Assembly (NCBI GenBank): GCA_947594425.1
Contig: CANQED010000009.1
Coordinates: forward strand, 1 to 64,000
From: an uncultured Ruminiclostridium sp.
Lineage (GTDB): Bacteria > Bacillota > Clostridia > Oscillospirales > Ruminococcaceae
Length of the DNA stretch: 64,000 nucleotides
Direction of reading: 5' to 3'
Every line of letters starts with the position of its first letter. Position 1 is the stretch's first letter. The notes below the pieces were generated by a model. The model saw only the letters and a program-made list of their open reading frames with translations, ran no database searches and was not told the origin of the DNA. Position numbers and translations under genes: made by a program. Below are positions 61,141-64,000 of the stretch, piece after piece.

Positions 61141-61611
61141 CTACTTGCCGATAATATCGGTGACCTCACCTATATACATGGTGTGCGGCGCTTCGTTTTG
61201 GTAGAAAGCCTCCACCGCGTCGGCGGGCATAAACGCTGTGTCCATATCCTGACGATATATCTTCTTGCAAATAAGCGTCATATGCGCCTGCTCGAAGGTC
61301 ACCGCGCTGTCAAGCGCCTTTGGCGTAAGCCCCGACGCGCTAACCTTGTCGGTATCTCTGCCCGAGAGAGTGCCGAGTGTAAGCAGCGCCCTCCTGTACT
61401 CTTCCGTAAAAAAGCTCAGCGTAAACACGCCGTTTTGCTCCATAAATTCGTGGGTATAGCGTATCGGCTTAACATACACCGTGGCGGTGGGCTTCCCCCA
61501 CAAAGTACCTAATGCGCCCCAGCTTACGGTCATGGTGTTATAGTGTCCGATATCCCCCGCCGTCAGCAGCGCCCACTCTTTATCAAATATCTTAAATACG
61601 TCAGCCGTCAT
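61141..61611 (-). CDS. flavin reductase-like FMN-binding protein
   Basis: A 156-aa split-barrel protein. WALLTAGDIGHYNTMTVSWG, KPTATVYVKPIRYTHEF and FTLSFFTEEYRRAL fit the flavin reductase-like/FMN-binding family of anaerobes (short oxidoreductases). FMN probably binds near the TMTVSWG region. It is the first gene of a pair with the MATE exporter. Confidence 0.82.
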   Translation of the reverse strand: MTADVFKIFDKEWALLTAGDIGHYNTMTVSWGALGTLWGKPTATVYVKPIRYTHEFMEQNGVFTLSFFTEEYRRALLTLGTLSGRDTDKVSASGLTPKALDSAVTFEQAHMTLICKKIYRQDMDTAFMPADAVEAFYQNEAPHTMYIGEVTDIIGK

Positions 61612-61734
61612 TGTACAGCCGCCTCCTTGTGCTTTTGATGATTATATTTTAGCAGAAAATCGAGGGAATGTAAAGAGGGTGTGTGAAATAGATGGGGCGG
61701 GAAAATTTTGATAAATTTTTTTACAAAAAGGTAT

Positions 61735-61763
61735 TGAATATCTCCCCACAAAGTGATATAATT
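61735..61763 (+). promoter_or_regulatory. dus promoter
   Basis: TTGAAT (61735-61740), 17-bp spacer, TATAAT (61758-61763). Confidence 0.7.
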
Positions 61764-61815
61764 ACTGTGTAATGTGCCTTGCACAGCCTAACATATTTTT
61801 AGAGGAAATTCGGAT

Positions 61816-62790
61816 TTGAAATATATAACCATAGGAGACGTAAGGCTTGAGCGCACGGCGGTTTTGGCGCCGCTGGCGTCGGTCGCGGACTATGCGTTCA
61901 GGAGTATGTGCCGACGGTTCGGCGCGGCGGCGGTGACGAGTGAAATGGTCAGCGCTAAGGGCGTATGCTACGGCGATCGCAAGAGCGACGCGCTTATGAC
62001 CGTCACCGAGGGAGAAAGGCCGATGGCCGTGCAGCTATTCGGGAGCGAGCCCGAATTTATGGCTAAGGCGGCCGTACTTGCCGCCGCGCACAAGCCCGAC
62101 TTTATCGATATAAACTGCGGCTGCCCCGTAAATAAGGTCGTGTCGACCGGCGCGGGGGCGGCGCTGATGAAAGATATAGACCTGCTCGGCAGGATAGTAA
62201 AGGCCGTCAGCACCGCCGTAGATATACCCGTCACGGTCAAAATTAGGCGCGGCTGGTCGCTTAGCAGTGAAAACGCCGTAGAGGCGGCGCTGTGTGCCGA
62301 GGCTAACGGCGCGTGCGCGATAACCGTCCACGCCCGCACCAAAGAGCAGCTATACAGCGGCAAGGCCGACCTTGACACCATCGCGAGAGTGAAAAGGGCG
62401 GTAAAGATACCCGTAATAGGCAACGGCGATATAGATTGTGCATACGCCGCAGAAGATATGTACAATAAAACGGGCTGCGACCTTGTTATGATAGGCAGGG
62501 CGGCGTGCGGCAAGCCGTGGATATTTGAGCAGGTGCGGCATTATCTGGACACGGGGGAAATTCTCCCCGACCCGCCCAAGGAGCGGCAATTAGAGATAAT
62601 GACCGAGCATATAGAGCTGCTGGTAAAGGACAAGGGCGAATATATCGGAATGAAAGAGGCGCGCAAGCATACCGCGTGGTATCTTAAGGGTATGAAGAAC
62701 GCCGCCGAATACCGCCGCAGGTGCGGGGCGCTGTCGACGCTGTCGGATTATTATGAGCTGCTGGAGCTTGTTAAAAAAGAGAATTTATGA
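61816..62790 (+). CDS. dus: tRNA-dihydrouridine synthase
   Basis: A 324-aa FMN-dependent TIM-barrel enzyme reducing uridines in the tRNA D-loop. LAPLASVADYAFR, VQLFGSEPE, the active-site INCGCPVNKVVSTGAGAALM (Cys near 95), VKIRRGW, VHARTKEQLYSG and NGDI are all present and match DusB-type enzymes. The start is TTG at 61816 with AGAGGAA upstream; no ATG is nearby in frame. Confidence 0.93.
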   Translation: MKYITIGDVRLERTAVLAPLASVADYAFRSMCRRFGAAAVTSEMVSAKGVCYGDRKSDALMTVTEGERPMAVQLFGSEPEFMAKAAVLAAAHKPDFIDINCGCPVNKVVSTGAGAALMKDIDLLGRIVKAVSTAVDIPVTVKIRRGWSLSSENAVEAALCAEANGACAITVHARTKEQLYSGKADLDTIARVKRAVKIPVIGNGDIDCAYAAEDMYNKTGCDLVMIGRAACGKPWIFEQVRHYLDTGEILPDPPKERQLEIMTEHIELLVKDKGEYIGMKEARKHTAWYLKGMKNAAEYRRRCGALSTLSDYYELLELVKKENL

Positions 62791-62814
62791 CATTGTTCAT
62801 AAGATGGTGATAAT

Positions 62815-64000
62815 ATGAAAGATATTAGATACAAGTTAAGGTCGCTGACCGCTTTTGACGTATCGGAGGACGAGCTGATAAAGCAGTTTTGCCGCCTGTC
62901 GGACAACGATATGGGCATGGCAATATCGGCGTACACCGCGATAGCGAAGAAGCTTATCAGCGAGAATAAGACCCTCGCGGGGTATATCACCGAGCTTATG
63001 ACGCACTGTGACTGCGAGCTGATAAAAAGCTATATCAGAGACGGCGACGAGCACCAGCTGTACGCGATACAGTACGACCTTTCGGTATTTAAAGAGCTTG
63101 CGTCATTGTCCGCGCACAAGCTAAAGGATATGCTGTACGATAAATTTGCCGCCAACTTTATCTTTTCCCTGCCCGAATATGTGTGCGGGGGATTTGACTG
63201 CACGGCGGATTTTTTCATAGAGCATATACGCAAATACGGCACGGGGATATTCTCCGCCTATAAGGCGTTTATGTGGCAGGACGGCGGGATACGCCCGATA
63301 GAGAGCCCCGACCCGATAAAGCTTAGTGACCTTAAAAAATACGAGGCGCAAAGAAAGCTCGTCGTGGATAACACCCTCGCCTTTTTGGCGGGACAGCCCG
63401 CGGACAACGCGCTGCTTTACGGCGACAGAGGCACGGGCAAATCCTCTACGATAAAGGCGCTGATAAACGAATACGACAGGCTCAGGATAATACAGCTCGA
63501 CAAGACAGATATTAGCGCTCTGCCCGAGATATATAAGGCGGTAAAGGACAGCCCGCTTAAATTCATCATCTTTATAGACGACCTGTCTTTTGGGGAAGAT
63601 GACGAGGGCTTTGGCACGCTGAAAAAGCTGTTAGAGGGCTCGCTGTGCGTAAGGCCGTCAAACACGCTGATATACGCCACCACCAACCGCAGACATCTTA
63701 AGAAAGAGACCGAGAGCAGCCGCACGGGCGATAATATCCACCTAGCGGACGAGATAGACGAGAGCGTTTCGCTGTCCGACAGGTTCGGGCTGTTTATCAC
63801 ATTCCTCGCGCCGAATAAGGACGTATACCTCGAGATAGTCCACGGCATAGCCTCAGACAGGGGTATAATTATAGATAAGGACAAGCTGTATAGGTGCGCC
63901 GAGAGGTTCGCGCTAAGGCGAGGCAGCCGCTCTCCCCGCACGGCAAGGCAGTTTGTGGACAGCATACAGTCAAAGATAGCGTTAGGGGTTGATATCGATT
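62815..64000 (+). CDS. DUF815-type AAA ATPase, cut by the window end
   Basis: An open frame from the ATG at 62815 to the window edge (395 codons, no stop reached), starting MKDIRYKLRSLTAFDVSEDE. Residues about 180-200 hold Walker A YGDRGTGKSSTIKAL and about 240-250 Walker B FIIFIDDLSFGED, followed by a sensor-1-like ATTNRRHL and an Arg-rich RRGSRSPRTARQF region. The pattern matches the DUF815 family, whose role is unknown. It starts 24 bp after dus and is probably co-transcribed with it. Confidence 0.82.
   Translation, partial: MKDIRYKLRSLTAFDVSEDELIKQFCRLSDNDMGMAISAYTAIAKKLISENKTLAGYITELMTHCDCELIKSYIRDGDEHQLYAIQYDLSVFKELASLSAHKLKDMLYDKFAANFIFSLPEYVCGGFDCTADFFIEHIRKYGTGIFSAYKAFMWQDGGIRPIESPDPIKLSDLKKYEAQRKLVVDNTLAFLAGQPADNALLYGDRGTGKSSTIKALINEYDRLRIIQLDKTDISALPEIYKAVKDSPLKFIIFIDDLSFGEDDEGFGTLKKLLEGSLCVRPSNTLIYATTNRRHLKKETESSRTGDNIHLADEIDESVSLSDRFGLFITFLAPNKDVYLEIVHGIASDRGIIIDKDKLYRCAERFALRRGSRSPRTARQFVDSIQSKIALGVDID

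Overview
The window looks like a chromosomal segment of a low-to-mid GC, Gram-positive, obligately anaerobic Firmicute, most likely a gut Clostridia of the Ruminococcaceae/Oscillospiraceae kind. This is an inference from gene content: spoVG, rpsF-ssb-rpsR, der-plsY-gpsA, DUF1934-argS, an anaerobic ribonucleotide reductase, a reverse-type rubrerythrin, Ser/Ala/Asp/Glu-rich lipoproteins, purine-rich AAAGGA/AGGAGG ribosome-binding sites and many near-perfect TTGACA-17-TATAAT promoters. No rRNA is present to fix the taxonomy.

Layout. 1-1299 is an IS3-family insertion sequence whose own transposase ribosome-binding site is held in an inverted repeat that straddles the promoter -10. 1327-20001 is mostly rightward housekeeping: a CmpB-like membrane protein, a D-Ala-D-Ala carboxypeptidase, pgi, a small P-loop protein, rpmF, a PDZ/radical-SAM protein, der, plsY, gpsA, a Ddl-like protein, DUF1934, argS, a homocysteine-methyltransferase-like protein, a YfhO-family membrane protein, a Nudix hydrolase, spoVG (leftward), a candidate structured RNA and murC. 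Two of these enzymes (Ddl-like and homocysteine-methyltransferase-like) lack the residues their families need for catalysis. 20053-26651 is leftward: nrdD (with tandem NrdR boxes, but ending before the glycyl-radical motif), a toroid-fold protein, exported or membrane proteins and the rpsF-ssb-rpsR operon. 26863-27310 holds four tRNA genes (Gly, Arg, His, Gln). 27711-29598 carries a glycosyltransferase, a FeoA-like protein and rubrerythrin.

The centre of interest is 29519-48501. An 86-bp sequence (one mismatch) covering the 3' end of the rubrerythrin gene occurs at both edges as a direct repeat, and everything between is anti-phage or DNA-processing in character. The left part is a two-gene restriction-modification-like module: an Eco57I-type adenine methyltransferase overlapping a GIY-YIG/DEAH-helicase/methylase-like fusion. 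The right part is a tightly packed leftward operon of six genes: HIRAN-domain protein, coiled-coil protein, Hsp70-like ATPase, UvrD-like helicase, DrmA-like helicase and DrmB-like DUF1998 protein. It has its own promoter and three TTTACAG-type boxes. DrmA and DrmB are the core of DISARM, but the combination with an Hsp70, a coiled-coil partner, a UvrD helicase and a HIRAN protein is not a canonical DISARM class. This is my candidate for the undescribed system.

48546-64000 resumes host-like content: an ABC-2 type transporter operon led by a lipoprotein, a second lipoprotein paralogous to the first, a RelE/ParE-type toxin-antitoxin pair, tRNA-Pro, a DUF2798 membrane protein, a flotillin/NfeD/lipoprotein operon, an XRE regulator, a MATE exporter, a flavin reductase-like protein, a Dus tRNA-dihydrouridine synthase and a DUF815-type AAA ATPase cut by the window edge.
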